Assembly (NCBI RefSeq): GCF_026914185.1
Contig: NC_070572.1
Location: 4,836,001-4,900,000, forward strand
Source of the DNA: Puccinia triticina
Lineage: Eukaryota > Basidiomycota > Pucciniomycetes > Pucciniales > Pucciniaceae
Direction of reading: 5' to 3'
Length of the DNA stretch: 64,000 bases
The notes below the pieces were generated by a model. It saw nothing but the letters and a program-made list of their open reading frames with translations, had not been told where the DNA came from and did not search any database. The translations under genes and the position numbers were made by a program. Shown piece by piece: positions 46,235 to 57,870 of this stretch (within the stretch, counting starts at the first letter, position 1; each line of letters starts with the position of its first letter).

Positions 46235-46519
46235 TATTAGGCCCTGTTTGGCTGCGCGATGTTATATGATAAATTGTGTATCACTTTACATGACACATGT
46301 AGCCAGGTTGAAGTTGTCATAGGAGCAATAAAACCAAGACAACACTTATAACATGTGTGTTTGGTGCAGCCACATAAATTTTTCTTGCAAGTCCAGTTAT
46401 TACTGCACTGTTTGGCGCGGCATCATTCCCAACTAGCTACCATACATGGATCCATCAAACAATCAATCATCTCTACAACAAACCCACAAGCAACAAAAAA
46501 TCAGATGCAAGAAAATGAT

Positions 46520-47182
46520 TATGGAGTTCAGCTCGTGATGACCGATTGATTGGTTATCAAGAGCTGAACTCCCGGTCAACAAGAGCTGAACTCCTCTTTG
46601 ATGAAAGGTCCATGAAGAGCGTTCAGCTCTTGATGACCGGTTGATTGGTCATTGAGGAGGACTTCTTCACCTCTTGATGACCAATCAACCGGTCATCAAG
46701 AGCTGTCTGGATGGCCGGTCAAACCGGTCATCCAGAGGGCTTCAGCTCTTGATGACCGGTTGATTGGTCATCAAAGAGGACTTCTTGACCTCTCAACCGG
46801 TCATCAAGAGCTGAACTCCTCCGGATGGCTGGTTGAACTGGTCATCCGTTCAGCTCTTGATGACAGGTTGATTGGTCATCAAAGAGGACTTCTTCACCTC
46901 TTGATGATCAATCAACCGGTCATTAAGAGCTGAACTCCTCTGGATGGCCAGTCAAACCGGTCATCCAGAGGGCTTCAGCTCTTGATGACCAGTTGACCGT
47001 TCATCAAGAGCTGATCAACTCCTCTCGGTGACTGGTCAACCTGTCATCAGAGGACACAACCTCTTGATGACCTGTTGACTGGCCATCAAGAGGTGAAGCG
47101 GTTGACTGGCCATCAAAGAGGACATAACCTCTTGATGACCGTTCATCCAGACTCCAGAGGTTATGTCCTCTTCAATGACCTG
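46520..47182. repeat. Hairpin-unit array, GACCGGT family (copy B, left part)
   Basis: Repeats of CTCTTGATGACC ... GGTCATCAAGAG hairpins with AGAGGACTTCTTCACCTC spacers. Continues at 60861-61110 (for example CTCTTCAATGACCGGTTGA); the two parts were one array before the LTR insertions. Confidence 0.88.
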
Positions 47183-47272
47183 TGTGGTGAGCCTCATCAA
47201 AAGCACCTTCACTCTCCGCAGGCTCCAGGAATCAACTATCAAGGCGACCAACCACTCAGGACAACAACACGG

Positions 47273-48330
47273 TGTGGTAGACAGAAAAGTGAAAAATCAA
47301 AAGTTTTTTCTCATACATATATTTACTCACCCTAGGCTTCAAGATACCACCAAATGGACCTCAGAAATGGATTCTACGGCCAATTTTACCCCGAGTCACC
47401 ACTGGAAGCGTCACTGGAACCCCGCAGGATTGGAAGTTACACCCTCTTGGACCCTCATGGACACGGCCAGCCTCAGTCATTAACCTGTCACACCCCTCAA
47501 GTCACCTTTCCCAGGTATACACATACTCAGCCCCAGCAAAACACATACTCTTTTATATCCCTCTTATCTCCACTGCTTATGCAGGGGACCAACCCCATTT
47601 CTTCTGTATTTGACATTTCCCCGCTTTGTTTATGCACTCCTTGCATCAGTATGACATCATCTTTCATTTCTCACCCCACTTTCTGCCTGTATTTAGTATC
47701 TTCTGACACCACTTGTACGCAGCCCACCAGCTAAAATCCCTCATCCAGGGTCCCCCTTGTAGCTAAAGTCCCTCACATTTGTCTATATAAGGAGCTCTCC
47801 CCCAGTTGTTTTTCCCTCAGTTCAGTACCCACCAGTTATACAGATATCACCCATTAGCCATTATCATCACCCTTACACTTTTATAACATACCATATCATC
47901 CCTCTTATCTGCAATAACCACTGAGCTCACTCTCATATTCTCATACTCTCATATCACTGGTTGCATATCACGCACCTGTCACAAGTTACCCAGTTCCTGG
48001 TTCAGCTCCCGACTAAGACATATACCCTTCTCAGTCCAGACACTCTTCTCAACTTCTTATATCACCCTCTCAAGGACCTGTGTTCAACCCCCACCGGAAA
48101 CATCAAGTCAACTTTCACCCTTTCCATCATCATAAATCCTCTCAACTCTCACATACCTGTCATCGAACAACTTCATCTGGAACTAGACCAGACCTATCAC
48201 TTGATTAAAACTTGCCAAGCTTAGCTTGGTGGGTCTTGTTATCTGATAGTATAGAAGGGCAGAGTTTGCACCTCCATCATCCCCTTCTCCATTCAGCAAA
48301 AGGGTTTCACAACCACTTTTGAGTCTTACA
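47273..48330 (+). repeat. Gypsy-2 5' LTR
   Basis: 1058 bp, TG...CA. TCTATATAAGGAGC at 47782-47795 is the likely TATA box, with the start of transcription expected shortly after. Short open frames inside recur in the 3' LTR and are not genes. Confidence 0.95.
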
Positions 48331-48940
48331 AGGGAGTCCCCAACGTGATAGGATAACTTTGTTCGATCGACAACGGATAATCGATTTCGACCAAGAAAGC
48401 CAGAAATACCATCGTCTACGGATCTCAACTTCGAGCGGCAAAAGGAATCAAATTTTTTCAACAAATCTATAACACTCAACGGCATATTCAGTTATTCTGT
48501 TGGACAACTAGTCAATTAATTACAAACCATCCAATGAACCAATTACAAACCTCTGAAAAGAAACGTGTAACCACCGGATCTGAAAAGAGACTCTCGAAGA
48601 AATCAGCCAGTTATAAAACCTTAAGAAGGGCAAGAGTAAGACCTGAAGAATCTGGATAACTAGGAACCTGGTAGAAGAGAACTCCGGAATCATTCAAAGG
48701 AAGCAGCTGCTTATAAGACCTCAAGAAGGGCAAGAGTAAGACCTGAAGAATTTGGATAAGCAGATACTGTTAGAAGAAGTTTCCCAGTACGGTAAAGTTA
48801 TTTCAAATATTAAAAGAAAAACCCCAATTTGCCCTGGTAAAGAGACCAGAGACCAGATATTATTGTTTCTTTTTCAGAGCACAGTAACAGTTAACGAACA
48901 ATTGTCATATTAAGGAAACTAGGAATCAACAAGAATCAAC
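48331..48940 (+). promoter_or_regulatory. Gypsy-2 leader with a ~50 bp direct repeat
   Basis: No TGG follows the LTR, so a standard tRNA 3'-end primer site is not evident. 48606-48659 and 48710-48759 are near-identical (AAGAAGGGCAAGAGTAAGAC core), placed where retroelements often carry packaging signals; that role is a guess. Confidence 0.6.
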
Positions 48941-51433
48941 ATGAGTTTACCCTTCAGTACATTAGAAATGAGAGAAGGATTTGCTTCAATCACCCCTTTA
49001 AGGAACAGACCATTGGCAGGAACTTCAGGATTACTTTGGCCAAGCGATACCCCGAACAACCCACCACCACCACCTAGGAAAGACCAAGGAAAGGGTCCAG
49101 AAAACAACTTCAGAGATCCTGCTGAAGAAGAAATGTTGGATTCCGATGAAACTCAACAAAATATCCCACCAAGAAACAATACCCCACGACAACAACCAAC
49201 CGGTTACGGAATTCATAGCACTGCAAACGACCCAGAAAATATGTATCAACCTCAGTTTCAACAGCAACCACAACCTCAGATTCCAATTCAACAACCTCAG
49301 CCAATATACGTCTATGCCCAACCTGAACACTCAAACAAACCAAACATCATCAGGAACAAAGAAGGACTTTACTATGATGGAAGCCAGTTTATGAAGTTTC
49401 TACATTGGTTTGAACAAGCAGCCTATGGGTATGGTGCCACGGATCGAGAGAAAGCAATTCAGATACCACGGTTTATACGAACGGAAGAATTGAAGTGCGA
49501 ACTTGAGGAAATGGAGGGGTACGAAGAATACGATTGGACCAAATTACGAGCCGATATGATCAAGACCTGGGGTGATTTAGATAATACCATCATGTACAAC
49601 ACGGATGATCTCATTAAATTAGCAAAACAACAAGCCAAGGAAGGGATTGCAAACCATCGAGATTACAAAGCCTACCTGGGAAAATTTACCGCAATCCTCA
49701 AGTACCTTGTGAAGAACAAACATGTCACCAAAATGGACGAAGCCGGAGGATTATTCTTAAGTGCATTCTCAGTGGACAGTCAACGAAGTGTTAAACGCAT
49801 TTTGGTCTACAACAAACAACTTCCAAAAGCTAAAGACGGGAGCAACAAAGCGCCGAAATGGGAAGACTTGATTGCAGCTGCAGAAACAGAAGTTCGGGTC
49901 AACGAAGGGTATACCAATTTCTCCAGTTTTTCCGATTCAAACCAGATCATGCAGAAGGGCCTGGATCTCAAGAAAGGCAATAGCAAACAAAGGGAACAAA
50001 TGCTCAGAGAAGTTCCCAACAAGAAAGCAATTGCACAAGAAATCAAAGACACACAACAAAAGCTCGCTTCTCTCCAGCATCAAATTGAAAAACCTTTGCC
50101 CAGCACTTATAATCAACAGGGATCTTCGGACAGGCAGGAATTCACACGGGGAAACGCTCGACCATCCACACCTTTATTTGAATCTCAGCCCTGCTTCTAT
50201 TGTAGAAAGGAAGGACACTCCACTTATCAGTGCCCCAAAGCTTCAAAGGACAGAGCGCAAGGTCTGGTCAGGAAAGAGGGAAAAGACTGGTACTTACCAA
50301 ACGGAGAATACATCCCATGGAACCCATCAAGACCTATATGTTCGGTCGTGGCAGCAGCTTCAGCCAACCCTCAGATGCAAGAAGCTATCAAGAAGCTGGC
50401 CGACTTGCAACAAGGAGGAAATGGTAACACTCCAACAATGAAAGCCTTGGTACAAACCATCCATTGGAGCCCTCCTGCCTTAGGCGTGGAAAACTTCATG
50501 AGATCACATCCTGTCACTAGGTCAGAAGCTCAAAAAGGCCGACGCGAAGTTAGGATCCAGGAACCAGAAAGAGAAGCCATGGATATCGATCATGAAGAAA
50601 AAGTGGACAGATCACTGAAAGAAACTCCGAAAAAGGCGCCTGAGAAAGTCTGGAGCCGGGAACGAGTACCAACAATCCTGAAGAGAGAATCACCAGAGGA
50701 AGTCCTACTACAGGACTTGGACAACGTCAAGATTCCCACAACGTTTGCACAACTCACTACGATATCGCCTTCGTACACAGAACAGATCATAGCAAAATTA
50801 CAGGGACGTCTTTCAGGCAAGAATACCTCCACCACCTACATCGCATCCGAAGCAGCCAAAGTAGCTGCACCAATGACCACCTTACCAGAGGAAGAAGGAC
50901 CTTCAGATCCATGCTACTACAGCTGTGCCCTAGGATACGTAACCGCGCAAGTTGGGGGAGAAAAAGTCGACTTTATGGTGGATTCCGGTTCTATGGTCAA
51001 CGTCATACCCCGATCAGTAGCGGAGGACTTGGAGCTAGAATCTGTGATAGTGAACATACCCATGCAAGGTGTTGGTGGAGCCAGATGCGACATAACCGGC
51101 GTAGTTGAGAACTGCCCAATACAGATCGGTCGATTCTCCGGACCCGCTCACCTCTTTATATCACCAAAAGCTCAAGATTGTATTTTAGGACGACCTTTTC
51201 TATTTGATTATGATTGCACTCTAGAATACCACGAAACAGGGGAGACTCTCACGTTTCAAGGAAACAAGGGTCGGCGAATTTCAGTACCATTGGCTAGAAC
51301 TGGACAAGGACAAGGATGGGATAATCGAAAAGATCTCAGTACCAATAATGTGAAATCAGCTCCGACATCTGAACCTAGCAATAATGAAGAACACCGAATG
51401 TTTAAAAAGAAACCAAATCAGCATTTTTTATAA
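48941..51433 (+). CDS. gag-pro: Gypsy-2 gag-protease
   Basis: 830-residue frame from ATG 48941 to TAA 51431-51433, uninterrupted. N-terminal Pro/Gln-rich region (to about residue 130), a gag capsid-like region (GSQFMKFLHWFEQAAYGYG; KCELEEMEGYEEYDWTKLR) about residues 145-340, a CX2CX4HX4C zinc knuckle at 418-431 (CFYCRKEGHSTYQC), a basic/acidic linker, and an aspartic protease domain with FMVDSGSMVNVIP (D681 S682 G683) and a second flap-type motif DCILGRPFLFDYD. It forms virus-like particle structural protein and processes the polyprotein. The protease therefore lies in the gag frame, and the frame ends within a slippery sequence that feeds into pol. Confidence 0.93.
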   Translation: MSLPFSTLEMREGFASITPLRNRPLAGTSGLLWPSDTPNNPPPPPRKDQGKGPENNFRDPAEEEMLDSDETQQNIPPRNNTPRQQPTGYGIHSTANDPENMYQPQFQQQPQPQIPIQQPQPIYVYAQPEHSNKPNIIRNKEGLYYDGSQFMKFLHWFEQAAYGYGATDREKAIQIPRFIRTEELKCELEEMEGYEEYDWTKLRADMIKTWGDLDNTIMYNTDDLIKLAKQQAKEGIANHRDYKAYLGKFTAILKYLVKNKHVTKMDEAGGLFLSAFSVDSQRSVKRILVYNKQLPKAKDGSNKAPKWEDLIAAAETEVRVNEGYTNFSSFSDSNQIMQKGLDLKKGNSKQREQMLREVPNKKAIAQEIKDTQQKLASLQHQIEKPLPSTYNQQGSSDRQEFTRGNARPSTPLFESQPCFYCRKEGHSTYQCPKASKDRAQGLVRKEGKDWYLPNGEYIPWNPSRPICSVVAAASANPQMQEAIKKLADLQQGGNGNTPTMKALVQTIHWSPPALGVENFMRSHPVTRSEAQKGRREVRIQEPEREAMDIDHEEKVDRSLKETPKKAPEKVWSRERVPTILKRESPEEVLLQDLDNVKIPTTFAQLTTISPSYTEQIIAKLQGRLSGKNTSTTYIASEAAKVAAPMTTLPEEEGPSDPCYYSCALGYVTAQVGGEKVDFMVDSGSMVNVIPRSVAEDLELESVIVNIPMQGVGGARCDITGVVENCPIQIGRFSGPAHLFISPKAQDCILGRPFLFDYDCTLEYHETGETLTFQGNKGRRISVPLARTGQGQGWDNRKDLSTNNVKSAPTSEPSNNEEHRMFKKKPNQHFL

Positions 51434-51499
51434 CTACCGGCGTTCAAATAGGGAATAACTTGCTTCAGCTAGTCAAACGAGTTATATCTCGAGCGCCGG
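51424..51499 (+). promoter_or_regulatory. Candidate -1 programmed frameshift signal
   Basis: In the gag frame the last codons read CA|T TTT TTA|TAA: the heptamer T_TTT_TTA (51424-51430) is of the canonical X_XXY_YYZ form and identical to that of HIV-1. Six bases on, CCGGCGTTC (51437-51445) pairs with GAGCGCCGG (51491-51499), nine pairs with one G-U; inside it ATAACTTG (51455-51462) pairs with CGAGTTAT (51478-51485). A -1 slip enters the pol frame directly. Confidence 0.8.
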
Positions 51500-54400
51500 G
51501 TTTCTTAGACTGGCTCAAATACTTTTTCTTAAAATACCTTGGAAAAACGGCAAAACAAACAAAAATATATCTCTTCAAACTCTTATCAAACAAAAAGAAT
51601 ATCCTCATCATTTTTCTTACTCTAATAAAAATCCTTAGTAACCGGAAGAAGAACTCACCATCTAAATCTAAATTATCTGAAAAATCTATCATCCTTGAAT
51701 CAATCCCTTCCATCAACACCTCAAGAAGAGAACCAACCAGACAAGCCACACAACAAACTATCGGATCCCTACTATCTAATGGCTTAGGATCCCTGTTTCA
51801 AAGCAAGTTATGTCAGAGCTGGAGGGACGGAAGCTTGTGGTGCATGACAAAGTATAAACCTGTAGCAAAGAAAATCAGACCAATCAATCAACCAATTCCA
51901 CCTCTTCAAAGACCACCGCTATCACGATATCCCTACCAAACACCTCTTACGCTTCATCCACCGGACTTTAAGCCTACCGCTAGGATTACGGAAGAACGCT
52001 TGAAGGTAGTAAATTTTGGACCCAACGGATGGCTGTGGGAGGAGGAATTAAAATTATTCAAGCATTTAATTGTGCTTCGAGAAAAAGCTGTGGCCTTCAC
52101 GCCGGAGGAAAGAGGACTCTTGAAACATTCATATGGTTTACCCTATGTCATACTGGTAATTGATCATGTACCATGGCAGAAGAAACCAATTCCAATCCCA
52201 GCAGCAATCAAAGACGAATATGTGGAGCAAGTACGGGAACAGGTACGGAATAAACTCTACGAGCAATCAACATCAAGTTACTCTAGTCTGGTTTTCTGCG
52301 TACTCAAACATGACGGGAAGCTAAGGATAGTTCACGACTTACAAGAAATGAATAAGGTACCCATCAAAGACGCAGGACTACCGCCTGCAACAGAAGAGTT
52401 TGTTGAATCCTTTGCCGGACGAGCCTGTTATGGATTGGGCGACATTATGGGTGGATACGACGAAAGGGAATTGGCCCCGGAATCAAGACCTCTCACCACC
52501 TTCAATACCCCACTAGGAAGATTTCAACTCACCAGACTTCCGCAGGGCGCAACTAATTCAGTAGCAGTATATCAAGCAAAAATGATGTGGATTCTTCAGG
52601 ATGAAATACCCGACCACGTAGGCGTATTTATCAACGATGGCGGTATAAAAGGGCCGAGTTCCACATACAATGATGAAGTTCTAGAAAAGAATCCAGGAAT
52701 CCAACATTTTATCTGGGAATACGCTCAAACACTGGAAAGAATATTATTCCGAATTGAAGAAGCGGGACTCACTATCTCAGGAAAAAAGTTTGCATGCTGT
52801 GTACCTGCCTTGGATATTGTGGGTCATGTGGTCTGCAAAGAAGGACGAAGGGTTTCGGATCAGAAAAAGAATAAGATAACGACATGGCCATCTCCCAATA
52901 ACGTCACGGAACTCCGAGGCTTCATGGGAATTGTAACTTACGTCAGGATTTTCGTCAAGAATCTGTCCGAAATAGCTGCTCCACTCCGAAGGCTGACACG
53001 AAAGGACGTAGAATGGCTCTGGGACAAAAGCTGTGACAATGCCTTCAATCAGCTAAAAGAGATAATTGGAGAAGATATCACCCTGAAGAATCTTGATTAT
53101 TCAAAAGACGCAGGGCTTATTTTTTTAGCAGTGGGCTCCAGTTTCATTGCGGCCGGTGCAGTACTTTCACAACAGGAGCTTGAGACTGGATTAAATCAAC
53201 CAGTATTATACGAATCGATTGTGTTTTCGCCGGTTGAGTCAAAATATTCGCAGCCTAAACTGGAACTCTGTAGGGTGGCACGAATCCTGAAGAAACTACA
53301 AACACTCTTATGGGGTCAACATTTCGAACTCCAAGTGGACGCGAAGTCTTTAATTCAGATGATCAACTCGCCTTCACTTCCCAATGCCCCCATGACAAGA
53401 TGGGTAGCATTCATCCAACTTTTTTCGTTTGAAATGGTGCACAAGCCAGGGAAAACATTCACAATGCCAGACGCCTTGTCCAGACGCCCAATAAGTGACG
53501 AAGAGGAAAAATTTTACAACAATACGGAAGACTTTGACAAGGAGGAACCCCTGATCAAAGCCTGCTCACGGTATAACATAATTTCAGCTGCAACGGAACT
53601 ATTGGAGTGGGAGGCTTCTGGTTTCTGAACAGACCTCAAATATTATCTACAAAAACTGCTGAGACCTTGTTCTATGGATCCGGAGGACTTTTGGAAACTT
53701 AAACAAAAATCAGTTAACTATTTTATCCAGAATGGACGACTCATGAGAAGACACTCACCCATGCCGCAACTAGTGATTTCCAAGATATCCTACCAGAGCA
53801 AGCTATTACGGATAGTACACAAAGATCTTGGACACCAAGGGCTTGAGGAAACATACCAACAATTAGTCTGCCGATTTTGGTGGCCAAGTTTGAAGAAAAA
53901 AGTCAAGTTATGGGTACATAGCTGCGAACCTTGTCAAAAAAGGGACCCACTAGTTCCCCGAGAAATACGGCACCCCACAGGAGAAAGCAGCTTATTCGGA
54001 CGAGTAGCTTTGGACGTCTGTCATATCAAAGCTGGACGGTACAAGTACTTACTAGTGGCACGGGATGATTTGTCCGGATGGGTCGAAGCAGCTCCTCTGG
54101 TAAAACTGACAGCTGCAACCATTGGAAAATTTCTCCTTGAAGATTGGGTCTATCGGTACGGCGTAATCAAAACGGTAACGGCAGACAATGTACCAGAATT
54201 CAAGAATGAATTTATCAAAGCAGTCGAAAAGATTGGAGCAGTATTCAAGCCGCCCACACCTTATTATCCTGAAGCCAATGGTATGATTGAACGAGGACAC
54301 CGACCCATTAAAGACACCCTGATCAAGATGTGTGGAGAATCTGGGGGGAAATGGAGGGAGTATCTGCCTTTAGTCCTCTTTGCTGACAGAATTTCAACAA

Positions 54401-54969
54401 AACGCACAACGGGATATTCACCTTACGAGCTGGTGTTTGGCCAGAAAGCGGTTCTGCCGGTTGACTTGGAAATGGATACTTATCTAGGAATTGATTGGAC
54501 TGAAGTCAGCACCACGGAACAACTTTTGGAGGCAAGGACTATGCAACTGGAACGTTGAGAAGAAATTCTAGGAATAGCTCACAAAAAGTTGATGAAGGTC
54601 AGAAATTCATCTGTTAGATACTGGGATCGACAAATGGCTGCAAGACTTCGAAAACCGTTAGACTCAGGAGAGTTGGTGTTGGTCTACAATAAAAGCTTGG
54701 AAGATCAATGGGGAAAACTCTTTGCAAATCGATGGAACGGACTGTTTAGGGTTAAGAAACAATTGCCAAAGGGGTCTTACATTTTGGAAGAGCTTGACGG
54801 TGTCGAACTGAAGAGGGCCTATGCAGCCTCCCACATCAAACGATTTTATCCTTGCGGACGTAGCCTGGCGGATATACAGCAAGATGAAGACCCTGGACAA
54901 GGAGAAGAAAGCGGGGATGATGATTCTAGTAACTCTTCCGGCGATGGCGTATCAGATACCTCAAGCTAG
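51431..54969 (+). pseudogene. pol: Gypsy-2 pol (RT, RNase H, integrase), broken by two TGA codons
   Basis: One frame, -1 relative to gag, from the slip site to TAA/TAG at 54967-54969, interrupted by TGA at 53626-53628 (between RNase H and integrase) and 54556-54558 (after the integrase core). RT motifs: LVFCVLKHDGKLRIVHDLQE, GDIMGGYDE, RLPQGATNSVAVYQ; the usual YxDD box reads FIND (AAC at 52633-52635), so one catalytic Asp is Asn. RNase H begins LAVGSSFIAAGAVL, with Gly (53134-53136) where the first catalytic Asp is expected; the end MPDALSRR is kept. Integrase has the HHCC finger (HKDLGHQGL...CEPCQ) and all three acidic residues (codons at 54013, 54184, 54289), though TADNVPEF has Val for the usual Gly. 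Not able to work alone. Confidence 0.9.
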
Positions 54970-55029
54970 TCTTACTTCCTGGATATGAGACTAAACTGTT
55001 CAATCATACCAAATATCACTCATTTTTTT

Positions 55030-55236
55030 AAGTTAGGGGAGGATACTCACACTCTTTTGATCAGTCATTCTTTATAGATCTGTCCTTCTCCTACCCATTG
55101 GTTTATCAGTCAAGAGTTAAGGACATCCCTGGCAAACACGCTTACTCCTCTTCACAATTTTTTTTTTTTCTCTTCTCTCAAGTTTCTTCTCTCTGGTGGA
55201 AGGTTGGGGACAACCTGTCTAAGTTGGGGGAGGGGG
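55030..55236 (+). repeat. Two internal polypurine-tract-like sequences
   Basis: AAGTTAGGGGAGGATA at 55030-55045 and AAGTTGGGGGAGGGGG at 55220-55235 match the true tract AAGTTGGGGGAGGATG just before the 3' LTR. 55290-55380 is an A-rich low-complexity run. Confidence 0.7.
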
Positions 55237-55542
55237 TCTGGGAGGTTCAATCAATTTCTCAAGGACGCAAAAATTCAAGCCTAAAACAGTCAAAAAAAAA
55301 ATAATAAAAAAACATAAAAATAAAAAAAATAAAAATGAAAAAATAAAATAAAATAAAAATAAAACTAATTATCTTTTTTTTAGTGTTATGGTAGCATAAG
55401 TTTTTTTTTGGATCCACTCCACTTTTATCGGTCAGGTCTTAAGTAAGCTGGAAGGAAATTTGGGAGCAATCACTAAAAGCAAGGCAGCAAGATCAGCAAA
55501 ACAAATCAAATATAATCAGACAAAACCCAAGAGGGGACTTAC

Positions 55543-57870
55543 AAAAGACTGGGTGGCCACAATCTGGAAAACCTCGACGTAGTGTTTGAATAAGGCGACG
55601 CTGGTAGGCATCAAGAGCTCATTGACCAAGCGGTTTCCGCGGCAGTAGAAGACAAAACTGGTGATAAAATTCTCATAGAGATAGGTTACCTTGTCGGAGT
55701 GCACATTGGGGATAGCCACACCCCGGTACTCGGTCGGACAAAGAAGAACTTGGATATCGGCATCAGATAGGGACGGGTAGTCCGCAATCGGTACAGGAGC
55801 AAGTTCTAGCGGGGACGGAGACCGCATTGGAGAGTCAGCATCAGTGGACTCAGCGGCGTCGGCGGCAGGTTTGGATTCCGCAACCCCCTCAGAGGGGTCA
55901 ACTTCAATGTCCTGAGGGAACGTTGTGGTGATCCAGATCTGTGGCGCGCAACAAAACTGCCAAAACCTCAACTCACAGCCTACAATACTAGCATATGATA
56001 GAATATTATTAGAGAAATAGATTCTAAATACAAACTTAACCCTAGTCACTCACTTCAACTACCCAGCTAGCTCTTTTAGTTTAGAAGTTAGTTACAATTA
56101 TAGGTTTAGTACAGGCCATACCCAGGTGGAAATTCATATAAATCATAAAAGGCATGCATATATAGATGAGTATAGTTAGATTTACTAGTTAGGCAGGTCT
56201 CCACTATTGGCTACAGATCACCTCACGCAACCTGCGCGTTGGAAACTGCATTGACTAGGCCTCCACTCAACAACTCAACAGATTTGCACGGACCTTACAT
56301 CGATGCATGCGGTCAGAAAGCCTCCACTTTGGCATTGCAACCAACCTAGGTGGACTTTGCCTTAAAAAGTACAAATCACACATGGTCATGCGGAACATCA
56401 GTTTAAGTTATGCACCCCTGGCAGAAGGCAGTGCAATCCACAGGGTCACCACCAGCAGAAATGCCTCAAGTGCAGCCCTCACCATCAAAAATAACTCAGA
56501 AAAGAATATATAAGGAGGCCCTCCTCCCACCATTTTTCCATCATCACCCAGGCACCCCAGCTCAGTGGTCACCAGTCATCATTTTTGCCATCATCACGGA
56601 AGACACAGTCATCATACATTAACATAGAAATCCCATACCACACTCCATCATCATTTCCCTCTGCTGAAACCATTAAAAACCCAACAAAACATATTCTCAC
56701 TTGATTATATTCTTTTGCCCATCTTACCATATAGAGGTTGTATACGCACCTTGTACTTGTTAAAACTGATCTAGGTCTGATAGAGACTACTACATACAAG
56801 TTTTCTCCATCATAAAGTCACGCCACAACAATAAATAAATTTGTTGTCAGAATTCTGTGTAGTATAATAGAGGGGCAGGTCTTTCAAACCACCCGTAACA
56901 GTAGTATTACTTAGCTGGAATATCATATTGTTATTTCCCCCTCAAAGGACTGCCAACCCATCCCAAAGGAGTTCTCACAACGTCTCAGGCGTGGCTGGGT
57001 GATCCGCTGTCGTCCAGGCGGGAAGATCCACCCACTCACGGTCGGTTCGGACCGGATCAGGAGGAGGGACCTACACAAAAGAGTGTCAGCAATCAATCGA
57101 CGACTCAAGTTGAACAATAAGAATGAAACTCACCCCAGTACCCCAAACAAACGGCGGATCGTTATTGGCGGGAGCGGAAGCACCATCATCTTGAGGGCCC
57201 AACCCAGGAGGGTATGCCAAGCCACCGGTATCCGACTTGCACGCGGAAGAATCAACTCCCGGGCCTTGAGGACTCAAGGAAGGGGATGTAATATTGGACG
57301 GACGGGGGGCAGCGGGAAGGGGCCAGTCGCCATGGATGACCATCCGACTGCTGGTCATCATCTAAACACCCGCACAAACGACTCAGTAATGACAAAAAAG
57401 AACAATTCTGAATCTACATTACTTACTGGAGAGCCCTGTTCAGCAGGGCGGTACACAGGAGAGGTACCACTCGGCGCCCAGCCGGCTTCAAGGCGCTGGT
57501 AGGCAGGCGAAGCGGGGGCTGCCCCTCCAGGGGTTGGCGCCAGTTGGAAACGGGGGTGTAAACCCACAAAACCCGGGGGTACCCTCGACGGGCTCGGACT
57601 CGGGGTTTCAAAAGCTGACGGGGTCGGGGAAGCAGGTCTATTGCCCAGGAGCTTCGGATTGGATATACAAATCAACATCTATCCGACAGATCGGATCAGA
57701 TAAGAAGAAAAGAAACTTACTTCGTTTACTTGCAATACGGCAAACGGATTGACCACAAAGGGACAATTGGAATCTGCTCCCTGATATTGAGAACCGCGGC
57801 CACGGCGGGCTCTTGCGTGGATGGATTGCTCGAAACCGTCCAAACGAGTCTGCGACCAACAAAGCCACAA
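55543..57870 (-). CDS. Opposite-strand intron-bearing gene inside Gypsy-2, interrupted
   Basis: Minus-strand exons joined in phase 0 by short GT-AG introns: ...57721 | 57678-57427 | 57361-57134 | 57070-56975, with donors GTAAGT, GTAAGT, GTGAGT and introns of 42, 65 and 63 nt. The product is Pro/Ser/Gly-rich (for example SPTPSAFETPSPSPSRVP, no: segments FETPSPSPSRVPPGFVG, RPSNITSPSLSPQGPG, WGTG|VPPPDPVRTDREW). A further exon-like frame, 55939-55543, is more globular (LCPTEYRGVAIPN, YENFITSFVFYCRGNRLVNE) and ends at a GTAAGT donor; it is separated from the rest by the LTR at 55940-56979, which creates the stop at 56975. More exons may lie upstream to about 58.9 kb. No family recognised. The correct phase at three successive introns argues for a real gene or captured gene. 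Confidence 0.55.
55940..56979 (+). mobile_element. Solo LTR inside Gypsy-2
   Basis: TGTGGCGCGC...GGAGTTCTCACA, 1040 bp, close in length to and sharing termini with the Gypsy-2 LTR family, with AATATATAAGGAGGCCC near 56504 matching the LTR TATA region. Flanks are GATC and ACGT, so no intact duplication. It interrupts the opposite-strand gene. Confidence 0.6.

Noticed and set aside
46355..46549. Small open frame at the satellite border
   Set aside because: Lies inside the Harbinger-like element end; no recognisable content.
48331..48360. Primer-binding site directly after the Gypsy-2 5' LTR
   Set aside because: No TGG-starting sequence at the LTR edge; AGGGAGTCCCCAAC may serve, but I cannot match it to a tRNA by eye.
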